Shown: positions 8,911 through 18,612, counted from the stretch's first letter. The stretch is DNA of 64,000 nt from Gammaproteobacteria bacterium 45_16_T64 (GCA_002162955.1 MABD01000025.1:1-64000), one strand, 5' to 3'. Program-made: numbers and translations. Notes: a model not told the origin generated them from the letters alone.

Positions 8911-9995
8911 AGCCGTGAGACCTCGATATAGAGAGGTCGTGTGTGATCGAGGCTTTTTCTGGCATCTTCGCCAAATCCTGCTAAATAGTGATTACTTTTC
9001 ATGGTTCGATAAATAAAGCCTTTAGTGGCTGCCTTAATAGGGTCGTTGTCCGCGATACCCAGTATCATAGTTTTATCACCAGAGGAAGACAATGATCGTC
9101 TAACATAACTCAATAAGCCGGAGAGTATATCTGGGCGATTATCTTGAGTGATGATTGAATGTAATGAGACATAATCAGCCACTGATTTCTTTAGCGGAAG
9201 GGGAAAGCCGCCAAAAAAAGTGCACCATATATTGTAAAATGGCCGAAGAAATATCATCCAAGGGGGATACTCTACGACCCGTGTTTGTTTGAAATCCTTT
9301 TGTCGCCACGTTCCAATAAACCCCACCAGCATATTGTTTTCAAAAGCAAGAAAGTAGTCGCTAATTGATAGACCGCGGTAATAACTATCTTTGCCGATAC
9401 GTTGAAAATCGTAAACGGGATAAAATTGCTTGTTGGCCGCTTCTCTATTGAACAAGGTTTGTATTGCAGGGATATCAGCATTATCGGCACGGCGAATAGT
9501 CAATGATGACTTGGGTGCAAAGTCGTAGGTCGTTGACATAATGTAGGTAACCAGTTTCCCATAGGGGTGAAATGTCGCTAAGCCGGATCGGCCACTGGCA
9601 ACAGCCGTTAATGATGCGGCATTCTCCTCTAGGATAACAATTTGGGAGTACTCATCGGGCTCCATGACTTTTTGACTTTCTTCGATAACATCTTGTATCA
9701 GATGTTTTCCTCGGTGGTTTTTCGCAATTCGTAGATCATGGGCATACCGAATAGCACGTCTCTTACCGTTAACAAAGACATCTCTTTTACCATTGCTATA
9801 GACCGCGACGGCATTTCCCGTTGACTCATCTTCCGCCAACGTAATAAACGGTTGTTGGGATGCTATTTCTGCGCCATGAAAGAAATTGGGTTGGCGCTCA
9901 AAGTTCAGTGTGACGATACCTTGTTGTGGAGTACTTTCCAATAATGCCAGTAACTTATTACTGTCGGATGCTTGTGCGGGTTTCAGTTGAATCAT
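8907..9995 (-). CDS. GNAT-family acyltransferase, two-domain
   Basis: The protein (362 aa) reads as two GNAT-like halves. The N-terminal half has an AHDLRIAKNHRGKHL block resembling acetyl-CoA-binding motif A (RxxGxG variant). The second half begins near SLTIRRADNADIPAIQTLF. It probably transfers an acyl group from CoA to an amine, with unknown substrate. The start at 9995 forms an ATGA overlap with the stop of the GH3 gene, so a longer frame reaching 10040 is unlikely. Its own stop overlaps the RND start. Such overlaps imply translational coupling and equal expression with GH3 and the exporter. Confidence 0.75.
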   Translation of the reverse strand: MIQLKPAQASDSNKLLALLESTPQQGIVTLNFERQPNFFHGAEIASQQPFITLAEDESTGNAVAVYSNGKRDVFVNGKRRAIRYAHDLRIAKNHRGKHLIQDVIEESQKVMEPDEYSQIVILEENAASLTAVASGRSGLATFHPYGKLVTYIMSTTYDFAPKSSLTIRRADNADIPAIQTLFNREAANKQFYPVYDFQRIGKDSYYRGLSISDYFLAFENNMLVGFIGTWRQKDFKQTRVVEYPPWMIFLRPFYNIWCTFFGGFPLPLKKSVADYVSLHSIITQDNRPDILSGLLSYVRRSLSSSGDKTMILGIADNDPIKAATKGFIYRTMKSNHYLAGFGEDARKSLDHTRPLYIEVSRL

Positions 9996-11683
9996 AGTGT
10001 CACCACATCTTCGGGGGAGAGCAGAGGAACGCTCTGGCATTGTTGTCGTAGAGCGTAGACAAACGCATCAGGCAAACCGGTATTCCAGAGCACTAAGGGT
10101 TCTATTTTAATATTGCCTTTCGCCATGCCGCGTTGTAGGCAGCGGTACATATAGAAGTCGCTAGCGTTGTTGCTGATAACGATTTTTGCGGGGGCTATTT
10201 GCTTGAGTTCTCGGGCGAGTTGGTAATGGAAGTTCTTTTGTAACTCTTGTTCTAGTGCCGTACTCAGTACCCTTTCATTAGGCATCTGATTATGGCTGGG
10301 TTCGCATAGTAATACGTAACACCCGCGAGAATCATTTGGAACAACTTGCTGCCAATGATTTCCGGGTATCGCGACTAAAGAGACTGGGGTGACTGAAAAT
10401 TCTTTGGTGAACTGGGTAATGATGGATTGCGATGTCTCCGCAGATATTTTTTCTCCAGCAAGGTCTGTCCCATCTAAACGCCCTCTAAATTCAAAGCAAG
10501 GGCACTGATTGAGAAATCCATCCACTACCAATTTGTCATTGAGTTTGTAACGTAAAAAACCGCTACCGGTGGTGAGTAATGGGGATACCTCCATGCCTTT
10601 CTCTAGTTTCCAAGCGGGGACAACATCATTGCTAGATAAATCTAAGAATTCATAATAGTGACTGTTCACGGATAGCGGATAGCGATCGCCAAACGGAATG
10701 GTTACTACACCCTCTGTAGCCCAGAGCCCCTTGCCTTGAAAGGCGGCATTGGGAAAAAGATGCTGCAATTTATCGGCCCAAATTTTACTGCTGGCAGTAT
10801 CCCAACTGCTAATAAGCGCGAGATCAGGCCAAAGGCGATTGAGGAACTCAGTGTCGACGGTGTTTCCTAGGCTTTTTAGCAGTGCTGCAGTGCTGGCTGA
10901 TGAGGGGCAACGTGTTTTTTCTAGTGACGCGGAACGATCGAGCCAGTGTCCTCGATGAAGAACGTCTATCAGTTCATCTCGATGCTCAATAATTTGTTCA
11001 AATAACGACAATGCAAACGTAGGGCTCCATACCGATAACATCGTTAGATCTCTACGACTCAATAACCACGCGAGTGAGGCGAATAACGTATCTTCTGAGG
11101 ACTTCGCTTGGGCGACGGTATCGGGTACTGCCATATATTGCCCGGCTATCCAGCGTTTCCACCAAGGAAGTACTTTCAGGTCGTCGTTAACATTTTCATC
11201 AACATCGCCTCTCAGTGACGTCGGAATCCAGGATACAGACCAATAATGATAGCCTCGGTTGATACCTGGAGTGGACTGATAGATATCACCAATCCATGCC
11301 ATCAGTGCGCAGTTAATTTCAGCCAAAAAATCCTGGGAGTAGGGGATCCATTTAACGGCGGAGGTAGATCCGCTGGTGGGTTGGAATCGCTCGGTAGGGC
11401 TGGATGTAAGTGCTTGTAGACCATTATCTCGATCGGATGCGATCCAGGGTTTCCAGCTATCATAATTGGAAATAGGTATGTCGTTGGCAAAATCTTTCCA
11501 GTTCATTGTGGGTGACAATGATGAGCCCGTATGTGCGATGGCGTCGCCGGACTTGGAGAGTATTCGCTGCAACGCGTTCTTTTGAACAGTTTGTACGTCC
11601 TGTGTTGCTTTTACAAATCGCTGTTGATGACTGTTACACCAGAATTGTGTTGCGCGATGCAGGGCTCGATTTATGTTCGTCAT
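9992..11683 (-). CDS. GH3-family acyl-adenylating enzyme (auxin-responsive GH3 homologue)
   Basis: This 563-residue protein has the ordered motifs of the GH3/JAR1 branch of the acyl-adenylate-forming superfamily. These are the phosphate loop TSGSTS (near residue 105), the acyl-binding WATEGVVTIPF segment, YEFLDL, the hinge region GFLRYKLNDKLVV, and the pair CPCFEFRGRLDGTD then GEKIS. Known GH3 enzymes activate a carboxylic acid with ATP and conjugate it to an amino acid; bacterial members are poorly characterised. ATG 11683 has GAGTGG about 7 bp upstream. An in-frame GTG at 11692 is possible but lacks a site. It is flanked by two GNAT-like genes and an exporter in one operon, which suggests synthesis of an acyl conjugate. 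Confidence 0.85.
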   Translation of the reverse strand: MTNINRALHRATQFWCNSHQQRFVKATQDVQTVQKNALQRILSKSGDAIAHTGSSLSPTMNWKDFANDIPISNYDSWKPWIASDRDNGLQALTSSPTERFQPTSGSTSAVKWIPYSQDFLAEINCALMAWIGDIYQSTPGINRGYHYWSVSWIPTSLRGDVDENVNDDLKVLPWWKRWIAGQYMAVPDTVAQAKSSEDTLFASLAWLLSRRDLTMLSVWSPTFALSLFEQIIEHRDELIDVLHRGHWLDRSASLEKTRCPSSASTAALLKSLGNTVDTEFLNRLWPDLALISSWDTASSKIWADKLQHLFPNAAFQGKGLWATEGVVTIPFGDRYPLSVNSHYYEFLDLSSNDVVPAWKLEKGMEVSPLLTTGSGFLRYKLNDKLVVDGFLNQCPCFEFRGRLDGTDLAGEKISAETSQSIITQFTKEFSVTPVSLVAIPGNHWQQVVPNDSRGCYVLLCEPSHNQMPNERVLSTALEQELQKNFHYQLARELKQIAPAKIVISNNASDFYMYRCLQRGMAKGNIKIEPLVLWNTGLPDAFVYALRQQCQSVPLLSPEDVVTL

Positions 11684-11697
11684 TGTCGCCACTCAAT

Positions 11698-12468
11698 TTA
11701 TTGTGATTGCATGTCTTCGGAAAACGCGGGCTGTTTAGACTTAGCTGTCTTTTCGCGAATCACTTTTTTAATGAAATTGATGAGTGCGGGGATTTCCATT
11801 AATCCAACGCAAGGCAATTCTGTTCCCCGACGCCATTCTGGATTTTTTTCTTCGAAGAAGTGAATCTTAGGTTGGGTCGTTTTTAGGTCGTCGATAATCT
11901 CGGCGACACCATCTTTTAGGTTCTGATATTGATTCCCAAAATCCAGGATCTTATCTTCTTGATTGTAATACTCTGGATAGAGTTTATTACAATAAGCATC
12001 AACTAAGTTGGCTAGATCAGAATCCTCGTGATCTATTCGTGGGTAATAATTAACGAAATTGTTGGCAAGTAGTAGGTAGGTTTTATATCCCTTACTGATA
12101 AGCAACCAAAAGAAAGGCGTGAGTGGATTCTTTAACTTAATCCGTAAAAAGAACATTGCCCAGGTAAATTGCCAGCGCCGTGACCCCCAATATTTCTTCT
12201 CAAGAATAGTATCGCCGCTAAATATTCCATAGGCTTTTTTACCTTTATATTCTAAGTCGAATACGGCGAGAGTGCTGAATCCAACGATGCGGTTGGTTTC
12301 CCTATCGGTAATAAGTAATACGTGTTGTTTTTTGTATATGTCGCTAACGAATGTTTCAAAATCTGCATTGTTATAGTACTTAACGAAAACCTCGTGCATT
12401 TCATATACTTCAGTAACAGACAGTGCTTCGATACTCTTTACGACAGAATTAGGCTCAAGAGAACTCAT
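11698..12468 (-). CDS. GNAT-like protein, first gene of the GH3 operon
   Basis: The protein has 256 residues and no signal peptide. Its first 100 residues have the strand-helix order of an acyltransferase (LLITDRETNRIVGFSTLAVF, then a GIFSGDTILEKKYWGSR block that could bind CoA). The remainder is unlike GNATs I know and may hold the acceptor site. It starts at ATG 12468 behind a good AGGAGT. Its stop lies 14 bp before the GH3 start, so it heads the four-gene operon. The family assignment is only moderately sure. Confidence 0.6.
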   Translation of the reverse strand: MSSLEPNSVVKSIEALSVTEVYEMHEVFVKYYNNADFETFVSDIYKKQHVLLITDRETNRIVGFSTLAVFDLEYKGKKAYGIFSGDTILEKKYWGSRRWQFTWAMFFLRIKLKNPLTPFFWLLISKGYKTYLLLANNFVNYYPRIDHEDSDLANLVDAYCNKLYPEYYNQEDKILDFGNQYQNLKDGVAEIIDDLKTTQPKIHFFEEKNPEWRRGTELPCVGLMEIPALINFIKKVIREKTAKSKQPAFSEDMQSQ

Positions 12469-12848
12469 GGGTTACTCCTTTTATTTTTTGTTTTTATTGA
12501 ATAAAAGAAATATTGGGTTAACCTAAAAATATATTTCTTTTGGTCATTGCTTGGATGAGGTGATAGCGAGCAGAGGATAGAGTTTGCGAAGGCCAAAAAG
12601 AACCCTCCTATGGGAGGGGGAATAGCATTAGGGTAGTGGAAATTGATGATAACAATGGAATAATTGAACTTGTTCACATAACAAAAAAATTACGATTATT
12701 GTGATTATTCTATTTGTAACTCGGTGTTAAATAATACTGATACTATTTTTGAAAACTCCTCGATACGTAACGCATAAAAAAAGGCTAGTCGACAAAGTCA
12801 ACTAGCCTTTTCATTACACTAATGAGAGGTGTGAATTACCCCTTTAGT
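12469..12848. other. Intergenic region upstream of the GH3 operon
   Basis: This 380-bp AT-rich stretch holds no gene I can support. It should contain the minus-strand promoter of the GH3 operon. A small GC-rich hairpin (12603-12618, CCCTCC against GGGAGG) lies in the probable leader of that operon. The terminator of the next minus-strand gene lies at 12776-12811. Confidence 0.5.
12776..12811 (-). terminator. Rho-independent terminator of the beta-propeller lipoprotein gene
   Basis: Read on the minus strand, a GC-rich stem (GGCTAGT paired with ACTAGCC, extended by GTC/GAC around a short loop) is followed by a T-rich run. It lies 37 bp after the stop of the gene at 12849-14081. Confidence 0.85.
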
Positions 12849-14081
12849 TTACTGATTGTTAAACTTCGCCAAGTAGGCGGTAAACGAGCCATTATGCTGC
12901 GCGCTAGTGGCAACAAAAATTCCATCGCCGGATACGATCGCATCACCCGTAGTTGTGGTTGTGCCACTTGATATTGACAATGTACCAATGGACGAACCAT
13001 TGTTATCAAATTTTTCGCCAGTGCCGTCACCGAAGATATAGATGTCATTAGATGAATCGATTGCTAGCGTTCTGACTACACCACCACTGGTAGACTTGCT
13101 CCAGGTTACACTTCCACTTTCCGAGTACTTTACGAGTTTTCGGCCGTAGTCATTGGACGCGACGATGACAACATTTCCATCACTATCAAGCGAGATAAGT
13201 GGTTTAGCGTCAAAGGTACCCGCGCTAGAAGACGGTTCACTAATAAATCGCTCCCATTCCAGGTTTCCATCTGCGCTGATTTTGACAAGTCGGTAGCGGT
13301 CATCGTCATAGCTGTGGTGTGCAACATAGACTTCGTCAAAGCGGTTGATCACCATGTCGGTCCAGTGTCCAACATTATCAGGATTGGCTACTTTCCATAG
13401 CAAGCTTCCTGCGCTGTCATGTTTTGCAACAAAAGCATGGCCGCTGGTATATATGTTGCCTAGCGCGTCAGGTTCAACGTCCCATACCGCTTCATTTTCT
13501 AGATTGATCTCAAGCTGAAGGGTTCCTTCTGTATCGAAGACACGGGTCATGTCGCCGCCAACGTAGACCAGACCATTTGAAAATTCCACATCCCAGGTCT
13601 TGTTCTCTTCGCTAAAGGTTTGTACCCACTGTTGTTCACCGTATTGGTTAATCTTGAGCAAGAACTCGGTGTAAGGGTAAGGCGCTCCCTCACGCTGATA
13701 GAGGTTGCCCGCAACGTAGATATTGCCGTCATTATCAACCACAGAGTCCTTAATGCTATCGTCGGTATCGAATGTACCGTCGTTGATGTCGTATTGGTTT
13801 TTCCATAGTAGGTTGCCAGCGCTGTCGTGTTTTGCGACATAGGCGTTCGCTTCTCGATTGGCTCCAGGGACGATGGTTTGTCCAGAGCTGATTAAGTCGC
13901 CATAGGAATCTTGGCTTAGGCTGTTGATCCAGTCGATTCGATCTTCTGTTTCGTCAGCGGAAAAAAACGTTTCCCATACCGGGCTGGCTGCATTATCACC
14001 ACCACATCCGCTGAGAGAGAGTGAGGCGAGAGACACCAAGGCAAGAGAGGCTAGCGATTTTTTGTTCATTTCCATTTTCAT
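12849..14081 (-). CDS. Lipoprotein with beta-propeller (SBBP-like) repeats
   Basis: The 410-residue product begins with a lipoprotein signal peptide (lipobox LSGC near residue 26, followed by Gly-Gly-Asp). The rest is a series of about 40-60-residue repeats with patterns such as AYVAKHDSAGNLLWKNQY, DNDGNIYVAGN and FDEVYVAHH, as in seven-bladed SBBP/PQQ-like propellers. It is probably an outer-membrane-anchored binding or scaffold protein without an obvious catalytic residue. AAAGG lies 5 bp before ATG 14081. A slightly longer frame to 14099 is not needed. Confidence 0.8.
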   Translation of the reverse strand: MKMEMNKKSLASLALVSLASLSLSGCGGDNAASPVWETFFSADETEDRIDWINSLSQDSYGDLISSGQTIVPGANREANAYVAKHDSAGNLLWKNQYDINDGTFDTDDSIKDSVVDNDGNIYVAGNLYQREGAPYPYTEFLLKINQYGEQQWVQTFSEENKTWDVEFSNGLVYVGGDMTRVFDTEGTLQLEINLENEAVWDVEPDALGNIYTSGHAFVAKHDSAGSLLWKVANPDNVGHWTDMVINRFDEVYVAHHSYDDDRYRLVKISADGNLEWERFISEPSSSAGTFDAKPLISLDSDGNVVIVASNDYGRKLVKYSESGSVTWSKSTSGGVVRTLAIDSSNDIYIFGDGTGEKFDNNGSSIGTLSISSGTTTTTGDAIVSGDGIFVATSAQHNGSFTAYLAKFNNQ

Positions 14082-14393
14082 GATTCCTTTGATTAACAAT
14101 GTTGGCGGGATTCTATAACGGGTGGGTTATCCAATGTGTGTGTCTAAGGAAAAATACTGTTAGGTCAGGTAAACCGGGGCAGGGTTATGTAACGCAATGT
14201 ATATGACTGGCGATTCACATTGCTGATGATTCGATAAATGCTTTATTTATGATCAATAGGTAATTTGATGGGAAAAAAATGGCCTTCGTGAATTATCGGT
14301 ATATATTGTAGATAGCCAATGGCTGTAGTCGATAAATGCGCGAGTAAAGGTGTCAGGCGCAGAGGATAAGAACATAATTCCAAGGATAAGACT
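14082..14393. other. Divergent promoter region
   Basis: This 312-bp stretch separates the minus-strand lipoprotein gene and the plus-strand GGDEF/EAL gene and should hold both promoters. I see no further gene. The 9-mer CGATAAATG occurs twice (near 14230 and 14330), but its meaning is unclear. Confidence 0.45.
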
Positions 14394-17006
14394 ATGTCTC
14401 TGAGTATGGCCCTTTTTTTGACCATCGCATTAAGCACAATATTGGTTTTTATTGCATGGTATAAACGTAATGTGCCGATAACGCTTGCCATGATCGCTAT
14501 CCTAGCGCTCATTATTGAATTTGAAATTGAGCGAGGTCTTAGGGAAGAAATCAAACAAAAGGACCAGTTTACTTTGGTTCAGAAAATGAGCTCAATCGGA
14601 GCTAAGCTCAAAGGAAACTTACAAACCAATCTATCCCTGTTGACTGGCTTCTCTGCTTATATTTCTGCAGAGCCAGATCTGAGCTATATCGATTTTTCCA
14701 ATTACGCACGAGAAGTCTTCAAGAAAGACACGATGCTGATCAATTTTACAGCAGCAAAAGACCTTGTTGTGAACTATGTTTACCCCCTTGCGGGGAACGA
14801 AAAAGTCGTCGGGCTGAATTATCGAGAAAACCCCGAGCAGCGCGAGATGGTAATGCAAACGGTAAATACTGCACAGCTTCAAGTCGTAGGCCCCATCAAT
14901 TTGATACAAGGTGGTGTTGCTTTTATCGGGCGGGTACCGATCTATACAGGCGAAGGTGCAACGCGCTCGTTGTGGGGCATTATCTCTGCGCCGTTAAGTG
15001 CTGAATTATTGTATCGGCAATCAGGTATCCTTCAGGTTGATCAGGGGGTCAGGTTAGCGTTACGTAGTGTTGATTCTCTCGGCAACAAGGGGCCAGCATT
15101 TTTGGGTGATCAAGCGATATACGATGATGTTAACGCTTACCAATATGACATTGAGGTTGGGGGGGGAGTGTGGCAATTGGCGGGGGTTACCGTAAGGTCC
15201 TCGACAGCGATTCCGACCAATATATTCTTATTGAGGGTGGTGAGCGTCGTCGCAACTCTCTTATTTTTTGCCTTTGTATTATTTCGATTTCGACAAGTTT
15301 ACGAAAGAGCAAGCTTAGAAGCAACGATTCTTAATAATCAACAGTTACTCGAGAATGTTGGTAGTGTGGCGAAAATTGGTGGTTGGAAAGTGGATGAAAA
15401 TTTACACTTTATTCGCTGGTCAGAACAGGCATCATTATTATTAAGTTATGCGAGTGTTTATGTACCGGATCGGTTGTCAGATTTAGCGGATCGTTTTTCT
15501 TCGGATGACTATAGTCTATTACAGCGGAGCATCAAGCGCGCGTTCAGTGAAGGCAAGCCGTTCGAAATAGAGCTCAAACTCAAACCGTTGAGCGGTGAAA
15601 ATATATGGTTAAGGATGATCGCAAGCCCATCGATGAAGGATTTTGATGATTTCTCCGTAACGGGTACCATGCAGGATATTAGTGATCAGGTAAAAAGTGC
15701 ACGTTTGATCGAGCATCAAGCTACCTATGACTCGTTAACGGACCTTCCGAATAGAAATCTATTTAATGAACGACTCAATTTATCCATTCTCGATGCGTAT
15801 GAGAAATCCTACAAAATAGCTGTATTGTTTATTGATCTTGATCGTTTTAAATCCGTTAATGATAATCATGGGCACCTAGTAGGTGACCGTCTGTTAATGG
15901 ACGCAGCTCGTAGAATCCAAGGCGGGGTGCGAGAAGGTGATGTTGTTGCACGTATTAGTGGCGATGAGTTTGGTGTGATTTTATCAAATATTGAGCGCTA
16001 TGAAGATGTACTCAAAGTCACTGAGAACATATTGGTTGAAATGGATTCTGCCTTTATTATTGGTTCAATATCCGTTTATTGTAGTGCGAGTGTTGGTATC
16101 GCATTGTATCCAGATGATGGTTACGATGCAGAATCGTTGATTCGTAAATCGGATCAAGCGATGTATGAAGTGAAAGATAGCGGAAGAAATGGTTGGCAAT
16201 TTTATACCAAAGAGATGCAAGTTAAATCAGAGCATCGACATGCGTTATTGAATGATCTTATTGTGGCGATTAATCGTAAAGAATTAACAGCCTACTATCA
16301 ACCTATCGTCAATCTTTCCAATGGCCAACCTCAGAAGTGTGAGACGTTAGCGCGTTGGCCTAGGGGGGGGGGCATATTTGTACCTCCTGACGAATTTATC
16401 GCGTTGGCAGAAGAAACGGGTTTGATCAATAAAATAGACTTACAAATGTTAGAGCGATCCGCAGCGGTTCTCTTGTCAGTGAATGGTGATGATGAAGGCA
16501 TCGGATTAACCATTAATGTTTCTCCTCGGTTGTTTCATACAAAAGATCGTGCGTTAGAAAAATGGTTGGCAAGTATTGAAAAGCTATCTTCTCAATTACA
16601 GATTACAGTAGAAATCACGGAGCGATTATTGACCGATGATTCTGATAAGGCTTTAGATGTATTGCAAAAATTAAAAAGCTATGGCGTGAAAATTGCCATT
16701 GATGACTTTGGTACTGGGTATTCTTCGCTAAGTTATTTGATTAAATTTCCGGTGGATATCATTAAAATTGATCGTACATTTATTTCTGAAATAGGCGTCT
16801 ATAAATCAGCAGAAACCCTAATTGAAACGGTACTGTTAATGGCGAAGCGATTGGGGCTAGAGGTGGTTGCTGAGGGAATAGAAACACAGAAGCAATTAGA
16901 TTTTTTAATCGATAATCAATGTGACTATGGTCAAGGGTATTTTCTGGCGAAACCGATGAATGCTGTAGACTTTGCTGCATTTAGTAATACCTGTGAGTAT
17001 TCCTAA
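14394..17006 (+). CDS. Membrane-bound CHASE-PAS-GGDEF-EAL cyclic-di-GMP protein
   Basis: The 870-residue protein begins with membrane helices (about 3-45). A periplasmic CHASE-type sensor (about 50-270) and a further helix (about 273-300) follow, then a PAS-like domain (about 310-430), a GGDEF domain (about 435-605) and an EAL domain (about 615-865). The cyclase signature is SGDEF at 522-526, a variant compatible with activity. The phosphodiesterase signature is ETLARW at 650-655, with DDFGTGYSSL near 770 and AEGIET later, so both activities may be present. It would convert an external signal into c-di-GMP changes. A G10 run directly after ETLARW (16363-16372) and a G8 run at 15159-15166 could make expression slip-prone. 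The start has AAGGAT 6 bp upstream. Confidence 0.9.
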   Translation: MSLSMALFLTIALSTILVFIAWYKRNVPITLAMIAILALIIEFEIERGLREEIKQKDQFTLVQKMSSIGAKLKGNLQTNLSLLTGFSAYISAEPDLSYIDFSNYAREVFKKDTMLINFTAAKDLVVNYVYPLAGNEKVVGLNYRENPEQREMVMQTVNTAQLQVVGPINLIQGGVAFIGRVPIYTGEGATRSLWGIISAPLSAELLYRQSGILQVDQGVRLALRSVDSLGNKGPAFLGDQAIYDDVNAYQYDIEVGGGVWQLAGVTVRSSTAIPTNIFLLRVVSVVATLLFFAFVLFRFRQVYERASLEATILNNQQLLENVGSVAKIGGWKVDENLHFIRWSEQASLLLSYASVYVPDRLSDLADRFSSDDYSLLQRSIKRAFSEGKPFEIELKLKPLSGENIWLRMIASPSMKDFDDFSVTGTMQDISDQVKSARLIEHQATYDSLTDLPNRNLFNERLNLSILDAYEKSYKIAVLFIDLDRFKSVNDNHGHLVGDRLLMDAARRIQGGVREGDVVARISGDEFGVILSNIERYEDVLKVTENILVEMDSAFIIGSISVYCSASVGIALYPDDGYDAESLIRKSDQAMYEVKDSGRNGWQFYTKEMQVKSEHRHALLNDLIVAINRKELTAYYQPIVNLSNGQPQKCETLARWPRGGGIFVPPDEFIALAEETGLINKIDLQMLERSAAVLLSVNGDDEGIGLTINVSPRLFHTKDRALEKWLASIEKLSSQLQITVEITERLLTDDSDKALDVLQKLKSYGVKIAIDDFGTGYSSLSYLIKFPVDIIKIDRTFISEIGVYKSAETLIETVLLMAKRLGLEVVAEGIETQKQLDFLIDNQCDYGQGYFLAKPMNAVDFAAFSNTCEYS
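16363..16372 (+). repeat. G10 homopolymer inside the EAL domain
   Basis: Ten consecutive G bases encode Arg-Gly-Gly-Gly directly after the ETLARW catalytic motif. A gain or loss of one base would shift the frame and remove most of the EAL domain while leaving sensor and GGDEF intact. The same gene also holds a G8 run at 15159-15166. Confidence 0.95.
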
Positions 17007-17167
17007 ATATTTCTTTACTTGACTCAATTTTTCGCTGAGTAACGGATTGATTGCGAAAACTGTGCAGCGGGTGTCGTTTTTTTTTCAAAAAATCAGGTAA
17101 AACAAGGAGTGTACTTGCAGAATGTAAGATTATGTAACTGTCATAATAAAAATATAAGGAGAAAGTC

Positions 17168-17881
17168 ATGAGATTTAAGGCAATAACTTCAATTGGGGTG
17201 TTAGTTGGGGCCATGGTTATGGCAGGTTGTAGCGATCAAAGCAGTGAAGATATTGCGAATCTAGGAAAGGCCTATGATACCATTGAGGCCTTAGCTGATA
17301 TGGCTGATGCGATGGAGGAGGCTGAAGAGAGTCGGTCGGACGTGGATGGATTAACACCGGAAGATCGTATGCAAGCATTGGGAGATGAATGGGACGTATT
17401 GGTTGAGCAGTATGACAATCTAATGTTTCATCCGTTACAACAGAAAATTGTCGAGTTTGATAATGCGGGTAACGAAGTGTTAGCGACGCATAAGTTTGTG
17501 ATGGATGTGGAAACGCATGAAAAATTGTTGTCTAAAATGAAAGAAGTTCATGCGTACAATGTTACAGAAATTGATCGAATAAAACCCTTGCTCGATGAAA
17601 CAGATTTTGTAGAGAACCCGGCATTGAAAGAATCCTTGGATAGAAAATCCCTCGATATGGGAGAGGCGTTTATTGCACATTTTGCTAGTCTCGATGCTAA
17701 GCAGCAGGAAAATCAAAAAGACTTGCTCATGATGGTGCGGGGCTTGTATCCATCCAAGACGATGATCAGCCCGAATCATAAAAGTGCCGATATTTTTGTG
17801 ACGGTATACAGTTATATGCAACTAAAATCGATGATGAACAGCCCTGAATTCAAAGCGCTTGAATCATTGAGTAAAGGTTAG
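17168..17881 (+). CDS. Hypothetical lipoprotein
   Basis: The 237-residue protein has a lipoprotein signal peptide (lipobox MAGC, Cys near residue 21). A largely alpha-helical, acidic body follows, with a Glu/Asp-rich helix at about 30-60. I recognise no family. It has no catalytic pattern and is best described as an envelope lipoprotein of unknown role. A good ATAAGGAGA site precedes ATG by 6 bp. It ends overlapping by 4 bp the convergent solute-binding protein gene. Confidence 0.7.
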   Translation: MRFKAITSIGVLVGAMVMAGCSDQSSEDIANLGKAYDTIEALADMADAMEEAEESRSDVDGLTPEDRMQALGDEWDVLVEQYDNLMFHPLQQKIVEFDNAGNEVLATHKFVMDVETHEKLLSKMKEVHAYNVTEIDRIKPLLDETDFVENPALKESLDRKSLDMGEAFIAHFASLDAKQQENQKDLLMMVRGLYPSKTMISPNHKSADIFVTVYSYMQLKSMMNSPEFKALESLSKG

Positions 17882-18612
17882 TACGCGGGATCTTCTGCTG
17901 CTTTATACATAGCTTGTAACTTTCCAGATTTGTTGAGCTGTTCCATGCCGTCATCCCATATCTTGGCGAGAGCTTTTCCTTTTGGGGTGTCGGCAAAAAT
18001 CATGTAGTATTTTGGCCCTTTGAGTACGTTAGAAAAAATATCGACTTTATCCCCAAGTTCTTCTTCTTTGATGATTTTTAAAATGGCTTTATCATAGTCG
18101 ATCAAAAAATCTGTTCTGCCACTGGCAAGTTTTTTAATGCCTGATTTAATTTGATTGAGTTCTTGGCGTTTTACACTTTTGGGTACAATGCCATAGGTAT
18201 CAAAGTCATAACCACGTAACCATGATACTCGTTTGTTTTCGAGTAGTGATGAATCTGTCCATTTATCGACGGAATTTTTGGTATAAGCGACACTTAATAG
18301 ATCTACACCAATATGCCATTTTGGCGTGATGGTACCTGTAGAGCTGTAGCCTGCGGTTAATACATCATAATCAGCAGACTTTTTCTCATTCACAGCATTA
18401 GCACAGCGTTTAAACGGAGCGTACTTGATATCGAGTGTGATCCCAGCGGATTGGAATATTAGCCTCCATAAATCATGATATAAACCCGTGCCATCTTTTT
18501 GGGTGTAATATTCCCATACGGGTGTGCAGATCTTAATATTCTTAACGTCAGCCTGGACTATCTGAATACAGGAAAAGAAAAGCAGAATTATTGATAACGG
18601 AAAGAATTTCAT
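17878..18612 (-). CDS. Periplasmic solute-binding protein, amino-acid type (SBP_bac_3)
   Basis: The 244-residue protein has a signal peptide (residues 1-22, ending near VQA). It shows the two-lobe arrangement of family-3 binding proteins, with a CTPVWEYY beginning, a GIT-type first-lobe end (AGITLDIKYAPFKRC) and a TDFLIDYDKAILK segment. No ABC permease or ATPase genes are adjacent, so it may be an orphan binding protein or a signalling receptor. The start at 18612 was chosen because the signal peptide begins there; the longer frame to 18687 adds a non-signal tail. Confidence 0.75.
   Translation of the reverse strand: MKFFPLSIILLFFSCIQIVQADVKNIKICTPVWEYYTQKDGTGLYHDLWRLIFQSAGITLDIKYAPFKRCANAVNEKKSADYDVLTAGYSSTGTITPKWHIGVDLLSVAYTKNSVDKWTDSSLLENKRVSWLRGYDFDTYGIVPKSVKRQELNQIKSGIKKLASGRTDFLIDYDKAILKIIKEEELGDKVDIFSNVLKGPKYYMIFADTPKGKALAKIWDDGMEQLNKSGKLQAMYKAAEDPAY

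Noticed and set aside
17123-17144. Possible Pho box before the lipoprotein at 17168 (CTGTCAT at 17138)
   Set aside because: Only one half-site is present; the 7 bp placed 11 bp upstream (17127-17133) do not match the consensus.
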